A stretch of 64,000 bases of DNA, from assembly GCA_011799875.1 (NCBI GenBank), contig CM022301.1, forward strand, positions 211,627,888 through 211,691,887, written 5' to 3'. Each line of letters begins with the position of its first letter. The stretch's first letter is position 1. The notes beneath the pieces are model-generated. The model did no database searches and was not told the origin of the DNA. It saw only the letters and a program-made list of their open reading frames with translations. Both the position numbers and the translations under genes were made by a program. Below are positions 1-11,166 of this stretch, one piece after another. Source of the stretch: Thinopyrum elongatum. Lineage: Eukaryota; Streptophyta; Magnoliopsida; Poales; Poaceae.

Positions 1-896
1 GATTGTTTGCCTACACGGAGTACCCAAGACCATAGTCTCTGATAGAGGCACCCAATATGTCTAGATTTTGGGAGCACCTACAACAAGCCCTAGGGACTCA
101 ACTGACATTCATCACAGCATACCACCCGCAGACCGGAGGACAAACTGAGCAGGTAAATCAAATATTAGAGGACATGCTGAGAGCATGTGTGCTCACTTAC
201 GGAGTTAGTTGGGAAGACAGTTTACCATACGCGGAGTTCTCATATAACAACAGTTATCAAGCTAGTTTGAAAATGTCACCTTTTGAAGCACTGTACGGAC
301 GAAGGTGCCGTACCCCACTCAATTGGTCTGAGACCGGAGACAGTCGAATTTTCGGTCCCGAAGTTCTTAAGGAGGCAGAAACAAAAGTGAAGCTTATTCA
401 GGACAGACTAAGAGTGGCTTAGAGCCGTAAAAAGAGTTACTATGATCAGAAGCACCGCCAAATCAGTTTTGAGCCCGATGAATATGTGTATCTCAGAGTA
501 TCTCCAACAAGAGGACTGCAGAGGTTTAAAGTCAAAGGAAAATTGGCACCGAGGTTTATTGGACCATTTAGAGTGATCGCAAGAAGAGGCAAGGTTGCTT
601 ATCAACTAGAGCTACCGGCAGAATTATCAGATGTTCATAATGTGTTTCACGTGTCACAACTAAGGAGATGTGTCAGTAACCCAGAAAAGCAAGTCCAGCA
701 TCAAGACCTGGATATCCAACCAGATCTTACCTATAGGGAACACCCTATACAGATTTTGGAGGAGTCTGAACGGAGAACCCGGCAAAATGTGATAAAATTT
801 TACAAGGTTCAGTGGAGTAATCACACTGAGGAGGAAGCTACTTGGGAAAGAGAGGATCACCTGAGGACTGAATATCCGTACCTGTTTGAGGGATAG
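1..896 (+). pseudogene. Integrase C-terminal half plus chromodomain of gypsy pol (broken)
   Basis: End of a gypsy pol polyprotein. The integrase core is entered near its second catalytic aspartate (SDRGTQ, near 41-58) and continues through the conserved HPQTGGQTEQ stretch that holds the catalytic glutamate. A basic linker follows, then a GPF-type C-terminal domain (GPFRV, near 560) and a chromodomain-like end (YKVQW, ATWERE) finishing at TAG 894-896. Chromodomains of this class direct integration to particular chromatin. There are two lesions. A one-base loss near 57-60 moves the frame from 2 to 3. An in-frame TAG at 420-422, in a context where CAG (Gln) is expected, splits the remainder. Both make this copy non-functional. 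Confidence 0.88.
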
Positions 897-899
897 CCG

Positions 900-935
900 A
901 AATCTCAGGGACGAGATTTTTCTTTAGGGGGTAGG
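900..935 (+). other. Stem-loop and polypurine tract before the 3' LTR
   Basis: Directly after the pol stop is a short inverted repeat, AAATCTC (900-906) and GAGATTT (913-919), with a 6-base loop. A purine-rich stretch CTTTAGGGGGTAGG (923-935) follows and abuts the LTR. The purine tract is the expected primer for plus-strand DNA synthesis. The stem-loop has a near-identical counterpart in the 4.1-kb-LTR element at 29994-30012. Confidence 0.6.
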
Positions 936-2242
936 TGTTGTAACACCCCAAAAATATTTTCTGAATTTTTGAAATCTTTCCTTTAAAAATAAATGCTTTG
1001 AAAATCATTTTTGATCATATTACTTTTCTACCATTTTAAAACCCTCTCAAATTTTAATTGGGTTTCAAATTTTTCTTTAATGATTCTGTTTGAAAGGTTT
1101 AAAATTATTTGGATAATTAATTTGGGGGTTTTCAAACAATTTCATTTAGAAAAGTTTTTGGGAATGATTTAAATTTTTTCAAAGGAAATGGCCCTTTTCA
1201 CTTCCCTCTAACCCTTCTAAAATCCATCCAACAATTTTTCTTCCACACCAAAATTCATCCCACAAGTCACTCACATCTTCTAGGGCAGTATCCAACTTCT
1301 TTCGACCCCACAAAAAATATTTTCTCATTTTAAACAAATTCCAAAATTCGAATTTGCAATATCCATGGTTTCCTTGAGTTACAAAGGAACTATAATTTCT
1401 ACAACTTTTCTATCCCGACAAAAATTATCCTAGCAACTAGATGGTACCCAAAATCCATTTCACCAAAAACCTTGGGGTCCAAAGTTCAAATTTTTCAAAA
1501 TTCATACATTTGAAATTTGGACCAGAAACCATTTTCTTGCTCAAAACCAAACCTAAACTTCTCCAAAAATTCTGAAACTTGGTCAGGCCCTCTCATTTGC
1601 ATCAACACATCACCACAAAAATTTCCAAAAATTCTAAAAATCCCTAGCACTCTCTGCTATAGATCATATGAATGGATGTGCACTGTTCATAGCTGAATAA
1701 GATTCAGTTAACTAAATCTTCAGAGGCAGTGGCAGAGAAGATCGGTGCCGTGCACCCCTCCCCTTCCTTCTCCTTCATGGCGACGCCAAAGATCATCAAT
1801 GCATCACCCCTCCTTTGCCCACTCCGCAGTCTCTCCTTGCCGGTGAGCTGGCGGCTGGCCGGTGCAACCCCCTACACCATGCTCATCCGCGGCGGACCAA
1901 GCTGAGTCGCCTCAGCCACCGACCTCCATTACTGCGCCGCAGCTTCCCTGCCTACCTCCTGGCCACGTGCAGTGCCTCTCCGCGTCCTCGCACGCCGTCT
2001 GCACTGTCCAACCCCTCCCTGGCCCGCTGGCAGTCGCCGGAACCAGGACAGCGCCGCCGCACCGTATGGGAGCTCCGCTCCGGGAGAAGCTCGAAGAGCT
2101 CGAGCCCGTCCACGCCGAGCCTTCCAGAGTTCTTCACCGCCCTCATCACTCCCTCGCCGCCCATGACCACCGCTCAAACCTACTTCGCCGACCACCGTAA
2201 CTCCGGCGTAATTCGAACCTCGCCGGACCGCCTCGGATCGCC

Positions 2243-2250
2243 TATAAAAG
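2243..2250 (+). promoter_or_regulatory. Probable TATA box of the outer LTR
   Basis: TATAAAAG in a GC-rich setting, about 1.3 kb into the LTR and followed by a long GC-rich leader. This is the best candidate for the retroelement promoter, marking the U3/R border shortly downstream. Inference from sequence only. Confidence 0.55.
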
Positions 2251-4161
2251 GCCCCCCGAGCTCCACTCATTCCACCCATCGCCTCCACCACCTCCTAATC
2301 GCCCCCCCGCCACCTCCCCTGACCTCGAGGAGGTCTCCTCCCTCCTCTACGGTCACCGCTCCGCCGCCTCTGTCTCCGATAGGTTCGACGCCGTTCCGCC
2401 ACCTCCACCACTCAAATCTTGCCAGAAGCCACCTCTTGCATCAACTCATCGATCCCGCACCTCAATTCCAGCATCCGAGCTCTCTCTGGCGAGTTCCAAC
2501 CCCACCCGAACCACCATCCGCCGTCGCAGACCTCGCCGCCGTTCTACTGCTCGCCGGCGACCACCACCGCCACCCACCGACGCGGACGGACTCCCTGAGC
2601 ACGTCCCGACCATCGCCACCCTCCAAGACCCCAGCGATCGACGCCGGTGATCACCGTCTCCCCTCTATATACGCGCGTGCAGCGCGTTTGAATTTAAACC
2701 TGACGGGTGGGGCCCACCCGTCAGTGTTTTATTCTTTTCTGTTTAAAACAGAAGGCGTATTCTTTTGTTTACGCCTTCCACGATGAGAAGCGTACTTTGG
2801 CCCGAAGCGTTTTCTTTATAAACGCACATGGACTGGCTTTTTTGCCGAAAAACCCCTGGTTTTGAAAGTTTAATAACTTTTAAACCACAACTCTGATTGA
2901 GTTGAACTTTTTTTTGAAATTCTTATTTTTCTCTCTAGTTTTTTTTAGTGTTTATTTAAAAATGTTTTGAGGCAAATTTTTGCACTGTTGTCAAATTTTT
3001 AATTTGAGTTGAATTTGAATATTTTCAGAAAAAGAAGAGGGAAACCTTGCCGAGAATTTCGAAGGGTTTTCACCTGACTACTTTGGACAAGGCAAGCATT
3101 ATTGAACTTGGGATATAGTGATTGCATTTTGCATGTTTGCATCGGTTGGAATTGCACCACATATATCACAAGTGCATGCATGTTTGGTCATATCACTTCT
3201 TATGCTTGTCTTGCACTTCACTCAAACAAGAAAACTTACTGACTTGGTATAGCTGTGAGATATTCAGGAGAGTGTCTCCTGCCTTGGACGTGCCGGTGGG
3301 CACGGGCCATTATTTTTGACACGGTGGTGTCACATGACGTATGTGGAATATACCGGTGAAGATAATTAACACCTCCTGAGTCGGCCTAGATCGAGTCTTG
3401 TTCCGTTACACCTAGCTGGATCCCGTGCTGCCACGAGTCCTTCCGCAAGGAAGGTACGGCTGAGTAAGTTATTAACCCCTGTCCAGGTACACACCGTACA
3501 GAGGGCCACGATGAGGGTTTCCAGGGCCTTGGACTAAATCCTGTCATCGGGTCAGGGGGCATGGGTGTTTTCGGTTGTAAACAAGAGGGGGTCACCCCTT
3601 GTAATCCGCGCGTATTAATAGTGATCCCATGCAGGACGTTGGTCTCTCCGTCTTAGAGTTTTTCTTGAACGAAGCTTTGGGTGATTCCTGGCATCCGGAA
3701 AGTTAATCTGTTGTGTGCTGGTCAGGTGTGTTTTCAACCGAAAGCCCGTAATGGGAATTAGTCAGTGTGACGGTACTGACTAAGGAAATCCTTTACTTGT
3801 GGGTAAAGAGTACACCCTCTGCAGAGTTTAAACCTATTCGAATAGTCGTTGTCCACGGTCAAGGGCGTTAGCTGGGTGGGTCAAGTGTCGGTCCCGATGT
3901 CGGTCTCCGGAGGAAATAATTTTAATATGCGTGAAATATTTTGCAGGATAATTATTGACACCCTGATGCTACCATGAATATTTTATGCATGTTAAATATT
4001 ATTATGGTTATGCATATTATTGAGGACTAACCCGTTTCTCTTATTTTGAACTTCCTGAGTGTCTCAGGGGCTGGCTAGACTACCCCGGGCGCTCAACTTT
4101 ATTTTCAAGACCTCTCGTGGCGTCCCTCGAGTTTACAGGCGGTTCCGCCACTACTCTTGTG

Positions 4162-4259
4162 GACACCCGATTGGCATTTCTCTTCAAGTCCGACCGTGGC
4201 GTCACTTGACACCCGACTGGCATTTCTCTTCAAGTCCGACCGTGGTGTCATTTGACACC
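4162..4259 (+). repeat. 46-bp tandem repeat inside the outer LTR
   Basis: GACACCCGA-TTGGCATTTCTC begins at 4162 and again at 4208 (GACACCCGACTGGC), a period of 46 bp. A third unit begins at 4254 but is split after six bases by the nested insertion and resumes at 19242 (CGACTGGCATTTC). A longer duplicated block (CGTCCCTCGAGTTTACAGG and following) also appears on both sides of the insertion, near 4121 and 19275. Confidence 0.8.
4255..4259. repeat. Target-site duplication ACACC, left copy
   Basis: Five bases ACACC immediately before the first LTR of the nested Tat-type element. The identical 5-mer stands immediately after its last LTR at 19237-19241. Removing the insertion and one copy restores the 46-bp repeat of the host LTR, which confirms both ends. 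Confidence 0.92.
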
Positions 4260-4917
4260 TGTCGATGTACTAAGTATTGGGCCATTAGTACCCCGTACTT
4301 GTGCACGGGCAGTTGTAGCCATACTCGCGGCAAGGCTTGTCGGGGAACAGTTCGAGGTTGACTCACGCTATCAAAGAAATTCTGAAGTCAAAGATCTGAG
4401 GATCAGCAGATAGGAAGAGCTGGAATCCGAAAGCCAGCCTCCCCAGCAAGATCTTGCCGGGGTGGCCTGCGAAGCCCGGCAAGATTTTGCGCCCGGCAAG
4501 GTTATGCTACTATGCCAGCGCTTCGACACAACAACAAGCCCGGCATTCTGGGTCCTTCTCTGGATGCGTGGCAATGCGCCAGTGGAGGAGAGCTTAAGCG
4601 GTGCTGATGGGATGGCCCCTTTTTCCATCCCCAAGAAAGTGAGGACACCTAAACGGACACCTCACAGTGCATTAAATGCATTCATCCTAATCCGTCAGTG
4701 GTTAGGTATGATGACCCTGTAGCTACTTTACACCTCAATGTATGTACATTTTGCCACTGTGGTGACCCCTTTGAGCGTATAAAAGGAGGCCCAAGGCAAC
4801 TGCTATAGGGTGGAGCATCTTCTGGCCCATTCTGCATGCATAGCTGCTCTCTGAACGTACTGTTCATTGCAAGCGCTCCTGGAGCCTGGGCTCAAGAACA
4901 TTCACAATAAAACAAGG
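4260..4917 (+). repeat. LTR1 of the Tat-type element (3' end deleted)
   Basis: Begins TGTCGATGTACTAAG and follows LTR2/LTR3 closely, with TATAAAAG at 4778-4785, up to the polyadenylation-like AATAAA. It stops at AAGG (4914-4917), where it joins sequence otherwise found at 17347. About 165 bp of LTR is missing. It also lacks one copy of a ~17-bp internal duplication (GCGCCCGGCAAGATTCG) present in LTR2 and LTR3. Confidence 0.9.
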
Positions 4918-5583
4918 ATCCTGGTGGTGGCAATCATGAGCTTTTCATCTTCAGCAGCGAGATCGCTCCAGCCACTGCCGCGGACCGCCTTCTGCTGTCG
5001 AGGCAAACAGAACGGATGGGGATCTGCTTCCTTGATCCAGCACCACTCAGCCCGCATTCGTCCCACTTCTCGCGGTAAACCCCTTCTGGTATGTTTCCTT
5101 ATTCCAAGCCCTTGGAATCCAGGCGATAGAACCAGAGAGGGCCTCCCCTTTTTGGATACGGGGAAAAAAGTAGTGGCGGAAAAGGGCAGTATTGGGAACC
5201 ACTCCGGCAAAATTTTCACAAAGATGAGCAAAGATGGACATGCACAGTACAGCATTCGGCGTGAAATCAAGCAGATGGAAGCCGTATGTGTACATAATGT
5301 CATTGAAGAAGTCAGAGAATGGGGGACAGAGCGCGCAATAGAAATAAGCAGCGAAGAAGGGATATCTGTCTGACCCGCTCTTGGAGCAAGAACCTGGAAT
5401 CACGTGAGTGGCGGGGTGAGCCTGCGTCTCCCTCGCCCACATACACTGGTACCGCCTCTTCAGAGCTTTCGCATCAAGCGACGGGGCGAAGACGACGTAC
5501 TTCTTCCGCATCTTCACCAGCTCGCTCTCCGGGACATCGGCTTTCGTCTCCTTGCCCTTGCCTTTGCTGGCCTTGGGCGGCAT
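4918..5583 (-). pseudogene. Truncated copy of the antisense Transposase_28-like gene
   Basis: Reads from ATG at 5583 (MPPKASKGKGKE) leftwards and matches the start of the longer gene at 18013. The region around PFFAAYFYC and FFNDIMYTYGFHLL is the recognisable core of the plant 'putative gypsy type transposon' domain (Pfam Transposase_28). One base fewer in a G run near 5088 than in the other copy (near 17516) moves the frame, and the frame ends at 5047. The rest of the gene is removed by the deletion at 4917. The TATA-like CATAAAAAG lies upstream near 5739-5747 on the minus strand. Confidence 0.75.
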
Positions 5584-5983
5584 GACGGCTGCAGGGGCGG
5601 AAGCCGGGGATGGAGCGGGCGTGGAGGCGACGAGTGGATGAGGGAAAGCTTTGCTCTGAGCTCGAGAGAAGGAAGGCAATGGCGGCGGCCAGATTGAGAA
5701 GAAGAGGGAGGCAAATAGGCTATGCCTTTGCAGTTTCCCTTTTTATGGGGAATGTGTGAGGCCGCCTCTTTTACTCCCCAATGTGAATACGCCTCTGCAG
5801 GCGTGTTGCAGTTGCAGCCTTTCAACGCACGCTTCCCATGTCGCGCATTCAGCGCGCGTAGTGGGGGGCACAGTAAGCAGGATATTTACGAGCAGTTAAT
5901 TCCCTACCACGTGTGCCCGTGCACTGTTTGGGCCTAGCCCAACAACGCCTCGCACTCGTGTGTGGCCTAGGCCCGGGGGCTCC
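4918..5983 (+). repeat. Duplicate of the element's 3' internal region
   Basis: Nearly identical to 17347-18413: the start of the antisense gene, its upstream region, and the sequence that abuts the next LTR. It is what remains of a second internal region after a deletion that began in LTR1. The junction shares AAGG with both parents, which points to microhomology-mediated joining. Confidence 0.88.
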
Positions 5984-6806
5984 TGTCGGTGTACTAAGTA
6001 TTGGGCCATTAGTACCCCGTACTTGTGCACGGGCAGTTGTAGCCATACTCGCGGCAAGGCTTGTCGGGGAACAGTTCGAGGTTGACTCATGCTATCAAAG
6101 AAATTCTCAAATCAAAGATCTGAGGATCAGCAGATAGGAAGAGCTGGAATCCGAAAGCCAGCCTCCCCGGCAAGATCTTGTCGGGGTGGCCTGCGAAGCC
6201 CAACAAGATTTTGCGCCCGGCAAGATTCGGCGCCCGGCAAGGTTATGCTACTGTGCCACCGCTTCGACACAGCAACAAGCCCGACATTCTGGGTCCTTCT
6301 CTGGATGCGTGACAATGCGCCAGTGGAGGAGAGCTTAAGCGGTGCTGATGGGATGGCCCCTTTTTTCATCCCCAAGAAAGTGAGGACACATAAACGGACA
6401 CCTCACGGTGCATTAAATGCATTCGTCCTAATCCGTCAGTGGTTAGGTATGATGACCGTGTAGCTACTTTACACCTCAATGTATGTACATTTTGCCACTG
6501 TGGTGACCCCTTTGAGCGTATAAAAGGAGGCCCAAGGCAACTGCTACAGGGGGGAGGATCTTCTGGCCCATTCTGCATGCGTAGCTGCTCTCTGAGCGTA
6601 CTGTTCATTGCAAGCGCTCTTGGAGCCTGGGCTCAAGAACATTCACAATAAAACAAGGCAGGAGTAGGGTTTTACGCTGATCAGCGGCCCGAACCTGGGT
6701 AAAATCGCCCCGCGTCGATCATTGGTTTTGCTCTTTGTGCATACCTCTGTCCCTGCCGAATCGTAAAGGGATCCCTTGGGGGTCCCATAGGTGTCGCACG
6801 CCGACA
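5984..6806 (+). repeat. LTR2 (5' LTR of the main Tat-type body)
   Basis: 823 bp, TGTCGGTGTAC at the start and CACGCCGACA at the end, giving TGTCGG/CCGACA inverted ends. TATAAAAG at 6519-6526 and AATAAA at 6647-6652 give plausible promoter and polyadenylation sites. The CCGGCAAG motif that recurs through the whole element occurs several times around 6160-6240. Confidence 0.93.
6519..6526 (+). promoter_or_regulatory. TATA box of LTR2
   Basis: TATAAAAG followed by GAGGCCCAAGGC, conserved in LTR1 (4778) and LTR3 (18949). The AATAAA polyadenylation-like signal follows about 120 bp downstream, so the R region is short. Confidence 0.7.
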
Positions 6807-6810
6807 TCTT

Positions 6811-6828
6811 TGGCGCGACAGGTAGGGG
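6811..6828 (+). other. Putative tRNA primer-binding site
   Basis: TGGCGCGACAGGTAGGGG begins four bases after LTR2. It starts with TGG, as expected for pairing with the CCA end of a tRNA. I cannot name the tRNA with confidence. Confidence 0.6.
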
Positions 6829-6892
6829 GAAGCAGGTTGTGTGAACCTGATCCAGTGATCGGCGCCTTAGTTTCTTCATCATCTTCATCATC

Positions 6893-8923
6893 ATGCCACC
6901 CAAGAAGAAGAGCGCCGCAACGGCGCAACCATCCACGTCTGTTTTGCCTGTGCCCTCGCGTACGGGCGATGGCGTGGGTGCAGAAGGAAGAGGATTAGAG
7001 CCTCCACGGCGTTCCGGTGATCCAAGCCAGGCGAGCGGCATCGTTCGCAGCGGCAGCGGCAACCCACACGCCACTGGATCCAGAGATGGAGCTGTGTTGC
7101 CTACGGGCGGCACAACGAATTCCAGAGATCGGAGGACGCCTTCTGGGGCTCCCGCGCCGGCACCAGCGTCACGGCCTTCCCATGCCGTGTACGATGAGCA
7201 ACATCATGGCGCTGGTGGTTCAGGGCGTCCCCATGAAAAGATTTCTGCGCATCGATCCCAAGGTGCGCAGGCCCAGCATGCACGCCGAGCTGCCGGCGGA
7301 AGTGGCGCGCGGTCGCATGACCGTGACGGTGCTCCTTCTAACATGGTTAGGAGTCAGAGCACCTCACGTACCTCGCACCTGTCGCCGCCGCCTACGCCAG
7401 TGGAAGCTTTGGCACGTGCGCAGCTGCTCCTCAATTTCCCTCCTGCTCCGGAGAAGATGGAGGAGTGGCGAGCTACTATCCAGAGCCTCATTGGCTTCGC
7501 CAAAAAAGATGGGCCACAGGAGGCAGGGCCCTCACAGCAGCGGTCCATCGATCCGGCGCGAGCCGATGTGGAGAAAACCGGAGGTGGTGCAACCATGGTG
7601 CACTCTCCCCCGCGGCACCAGCGGCGGTCGACAACCCAGCGAGTTGATCGCCGTGATGATGATTCCACGACATCGTCCGATCCACAGATGCGCCGCGACT
7701 AACGTCAAGTTCTCCAGGAACGAAGCAAAGAGGACACTCGAACCACCATCAAGCGGCGACAGGAAGCGCGCTATCAGTCTGATAAGCGCGCAGGGCCCGC
7801 TGTCGACGAGCCTGCTCCAGGGGAGGCAGGTGGCTTGCCTTACGAGGTAGGGACTCCAGCGTTTACCCGTGAGCTGCGGCAAGTCCAGTGGCCCAATTCC
7901 GGAACCTTCAAGCCAGAGGTCCCGGAGAAATATGACGGCAAGACTCATCCCTCGGAGTTCCTGAGCATCTACACCATTGCGGTGCAGGCTGCCGGGGGCC
8001 GAGATGACAAGATACTTGCCAACTACTTCCCGTTGGTGCTCAAACCCAACGTCAGGTCGTGGTTGATGCATCTGCCGGAGAATTCTATTTCTTCTTGGTC
8101 AGATATGTGCCATCAGTTTGTTGGCACCTTTGTCGGAGGCCACCAAGCTCCTGGCCAAGAGAGTGATTTGCATAACATCCCTCAGAAGGAGGGCGAATCC
8201 CTGCGCAAGTTTATTCAGAGATTTAGCCGGGTGCAGTACAATATTACTGACGTTCACCCTGCCGCTGTTGTTAGCGCGTTTCACCAGAACGTGCGTAACC
8301 GCAAAATGTGGGAAGAGCTGGCAATGAACAAAGTCAGGAGTATTGCCGAGCTTTACGCTTTGGCCGACAAGTGCGCTCGAGCTGAAGAGGGGAGGAAACT
8401 CCCTGGCGAGGCTGTTGGCGAGGGGGGCGAATCAGAAGATGAAGACGCTGCAACCCCGTCAAGGAAAAGCCGGCGGCGGAACAAGAAGCGCAGAGGCAAG
8501 GCCGTGCTTGCTGTCGAGGAATCCGGCAACCCCGGCGCCGCCAAGAAGGCCAAGGTTGACGACCCCGGCAAGGAACTTGCCGGGTGCTCCTCATGCCAGG
8601 ACTTGGCGGCTGCCGACAAGTCGGAAAACTCCAGCAAGCAGTATTGCAAGATCCATCGCACCAAGGGCCACGATCTCCAAAACTACCGGCAAGTTGAGCA
8701 GCTTGTCGAGAAGCAGAGGGCTGAGTATGAAAGGCGAGATAAGGAGAATGCCCATGACGGTGCTGAGGGGTCCGGCAAGAAGCGCGGTGGCCGAGGGGGT
8801 CGCCGCGGCAAGGCCAAGCAACAGAGGGAGAGGCCCGCTTGAGGCCGTGACAAAGAAGAAGGTGATGATGATGAAGAAGATGATGAGTCCAGTGAGCAAG
8901 AATTCCAGAAAGCTACAGAGGCC
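6893..8923 (+). pseudogene. gag: gag of the Tat-type element (two nonsense codons)
   Basis: Capsid/nucleocapsid polyprotein in frame 2 from ATG 6893 (MPPKKKSAATAQ). The N-terminal ~270 residues are low-complexity basic and Pro/Ser-rich. The capsid (Retrotrans_gag type) follows from about 7870 to 8400, with the region around LKPNVRSWLMHLP and FIQRFSRVQYNI typical of the fold. The C-terminal part is a Lys/Arg-rich tail with a Cys-containing segment near 8590-8660 (CSSCQD, QYCKIH, KGHD), perhaps a degenerate zinc knuckle. TAA at 7700-7702 and TGA at 8840-8842 interrupt the frame, which otherwise continues directly into the protease. The TGA sits where CGA would keep the frame open. Confidence 0.85.
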
Positions 8924-9600
8924 ATGTGTATCGACGGGGGCGCCTCGTTGCATTCTTCCCACCGTCGGCTTAAACAGTGGGTGCGAGAAGTTAATGCAAC
9001 AGAGCCATCACTGGATGCATGTAAGCCCCTGAAGTGGTCCAACATGCCTATCATTTTCAACGCCGAGGATCACCCTGATCGCACAACCGCGGTCGGGTGC
9101 TTGCCATTGTTGGTCTCACCAACAATCCGCAACCTCAAGGTGATGAAAATGCTAGTTGACGGTGGGGCCGGGCTGAACCTAATCTCACCAGATGTGCTCA
9201 AGAGGCTCCAAATTCCTGATGAAGATCTCGAGGAAATGGACACGTTTCAAGGGGTCAATCTAGGAAGAACCCAGCCAAAGGGCAAGATTACGTTATCGGT
9301 GACATTTGGTAGCGAGCTCAACTACAGGACAGAGAAGGTAGTGTTTGATGTCGCCAAGATCCCTATGTCATACAATGGGATCCTTGGTCGGCCAGCGCTG
9401 GCTAAGTTCATGGCGGCATCACACTACGCGTATAATGTTTTGAAGATGCCCGGGCCGTTGAGTGTCATTACTATCCATTCCGATAAGAAGGACGCGCTCA
9501 TCTGTGCCGACCAACTCTACCGGGAAGCAGTTGCAGCACCTACCGTCAAGGCATCTGCTCCTACCACTGGAACTCCCGGGGGAAGAAGAAGACCGGCGAG
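8924..9600 (+). pseudogene. Aspartic protease of the Tat-type element
   Basis: Continues the gag frame. The catalytic motif is LVDGGAGLNLIS, with the active-site aspartate at 9158-9160, followed by the flap-like ILGRPALAKF segment near 9390. The enzyme would process the Gag-Pol polyprotein. Near 9577-9590 the sense changes from frame 2 to frame 1 (one-base shift), beyond which a Lys/Ser-rich linker leads to pol. TAG 9787-9789, where CAG is plausible, closes this linker. Confidence 0.82.
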
Positions 9601-9780
9601 AATCTTGGCGCGAACTCCGGCAAGCGCACCTCCTCGGAGTGCTGCGCTTCCGTTGAGGATGCACCAGAGAGTTCCACCGGCAAGAACAAGAGATCCAAGG
9701 CCGCTCCACCAGAGACCAAGAAGGTGCCCGTCAGGGAGGACGGAACGGGAGGAACTTTCACCATAAGTTCCACCCTAGAT

Positions 9781-11163
9781 GACAAATAGGAAAGCGCGCT
9801 CATTGCCTTCCTACGGGCGAATGTCGACGTGTTTGCATGGCAACCGTCTGACATCCTCGGTGTTCCCAGGGAGGTAATTGAGCACCACCTTGCTGTCTGT
9901 CCTCACGCGCGGCCCGTCAAGCAGAGGGTCAGGAAGCAAGCCTTGGAGCGGCAAGAATTCATTGCCGAAGAAATCAGGAAGCTGGAGGTGGCAGGATTGG
10001 TCAGAGGAGTACTTCACCCAACCTGGTTGGCTAATCCGGTTGTAGTGCGCAAGGCGAATGGGAAATGGAGGCTGTGTATTGATTATACAGATATCAATAA
10101 AGCCTGTCCAAAAGATCCCTTTCCCTTGCCGCGCATCGACCAGATTGTGGACTCCACCACTGGTTGTGATCTACTGTCCTTCCTTGATGCCTACTCAGGG
10201 TATCATCAGATCTTCATGGCAAAAGAAGATGAAGAAAAGACCGCATTTATCACCCCATGTGGTACGTATTGTTTTATACGAATGCCTTTCGGGTTGAAAA
10301 GTGCTGGTTCTACATTTGCGAGAGCGGTCCAAATTGGTTTTGAGCCTCAGCTCCATAGAAATATGGAGGCATATATGGATGATATAGTGGTCAAAACCAA
10401 GGACAAAGCGACACTCATACAAGATCTAGAAGAGACATTTGCAAATCTGCGCAAGATCAACTTAAAGCTCAATCCTGAGAAGTGCGTGTTTGGTGTTCCT
10501 TCCGGCAAGCTTCTCGGATTCTTTGTATCTCAACGAGGGATCGAAGCGAACCCCGACAAGATCAAAGCTATTGAGCAGATTGAAGCACCAAGACGCGTCA
10601 AGGATGTCCGTCGTCTTGCTGGCTGTGTTGCTGCTCTAAGCAGGTTTATTTCCAAATCTGCTGAGCGCGCCCTGCCCTTTTTCAAAATTTTGAAGAAGGC
10701 ATGTCCAATGAAATGGACTCCGGAGGCGGAGGCAGCGCTGCAAGATTTGAAGAAATACCTTTCTTCTCCGCTGACGCTAGTCGCGCCTAAACCACGAGAG
10801 CCGTTGCTGCTATATTTGGCAGCGACAAATCAAGTGGTTAGTGTTGTGTTAGTGGCGCAGAGAGAAGCTGATGAAGAAGCAACACCAGCGGCAGGACCGT
10901 CAGGCGACGCGGCAGGAACTTCCCCGGCAAGGGTTGATCCCGGCAAGACAGAATCTGCGCAATCAGAAGAACCAGTGCAGAAGAAAATGGTGGTGCAGCG
11001 CCCAGTTTATTTTGTTAGCTCTCTTTTGCAAGGAGCTAGGTCAAGATATTCTGGCGTGCAGAAGTTGCTCTTCGGCCTCCTTATGGCCTCGAGGAAGCTG
11101 CGCCATTATTTTCAAGCACATGAAATCACCGTCGTCACTCGCTTCCCGTTGCAACGGATTTTG
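9781..11163 (+). pseudogene. pol: Reverse transcriptase plus first RNase H
   Basis: Frame 1. The RT fingers/palm begin near 9900. Conserved stretches include WRLCIDYTDINKACPKD and the RMPFGLKSAGSTF turn; the catalytic YMDD is at 10372-10383. The RNase H that follows (about 10800-11150) looks degenerate: its first strand reads LYLAATNQ without the usual aspartate, as is common for the first RNase H in Tat elements. A low-complexity insert (about 10870-10980) with repeated PGK/PAR codons interrupts it. TGA at 11164-11166 ends the open frame although the reading continues in phase, so a CGA-to-TGA change is likely. Confidence 0.9.
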
Positions 11164-11166
11164 TGA

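Larger units (their letters stand above)
936..4259 (+). repeat. 3' LTR of the outer gypsy element, left piece
   Basis: The LTR starts at TGTTGTAACACC (936), or at TGTAACACC (939), just after the polypurine tract. The first ~850 bp are AT-rich. From about 1740 to 2680 it is strongly GC-rich, with a TATA box at 2243; this is followed by AT-rich and then mixed sequence. Long frames inside the GC-rich part (for example 1815-2786) are proline/serine/arginine low-complexity translations on both strands and are not called genes. The LTR is broken at 4259 by the Tat-type insertion and resumes at 19242. Reassembled length is about 4.03 kb. Confidence 0.8.

Noticed and set aside
1815..2786. 323-residue frame in the outer LTR
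   Set aside because: Pro/Ser/Arg low-complexity translation of a GC-rich LTR core, with comparable frames on the other strand and no domain; it contains the LTR TATA box.
4059..4361. 100-residue frame over the 46-bp repeat
   Set aside because: It crosses the insertion boundary at 4259/4260, so it joins two unrelated sequences.
5984..6806. LTR2 as the end of an independent solo-LTR insertion
   Set aside because: It has no target duplication of its own; both flanks are element-internal sequence.
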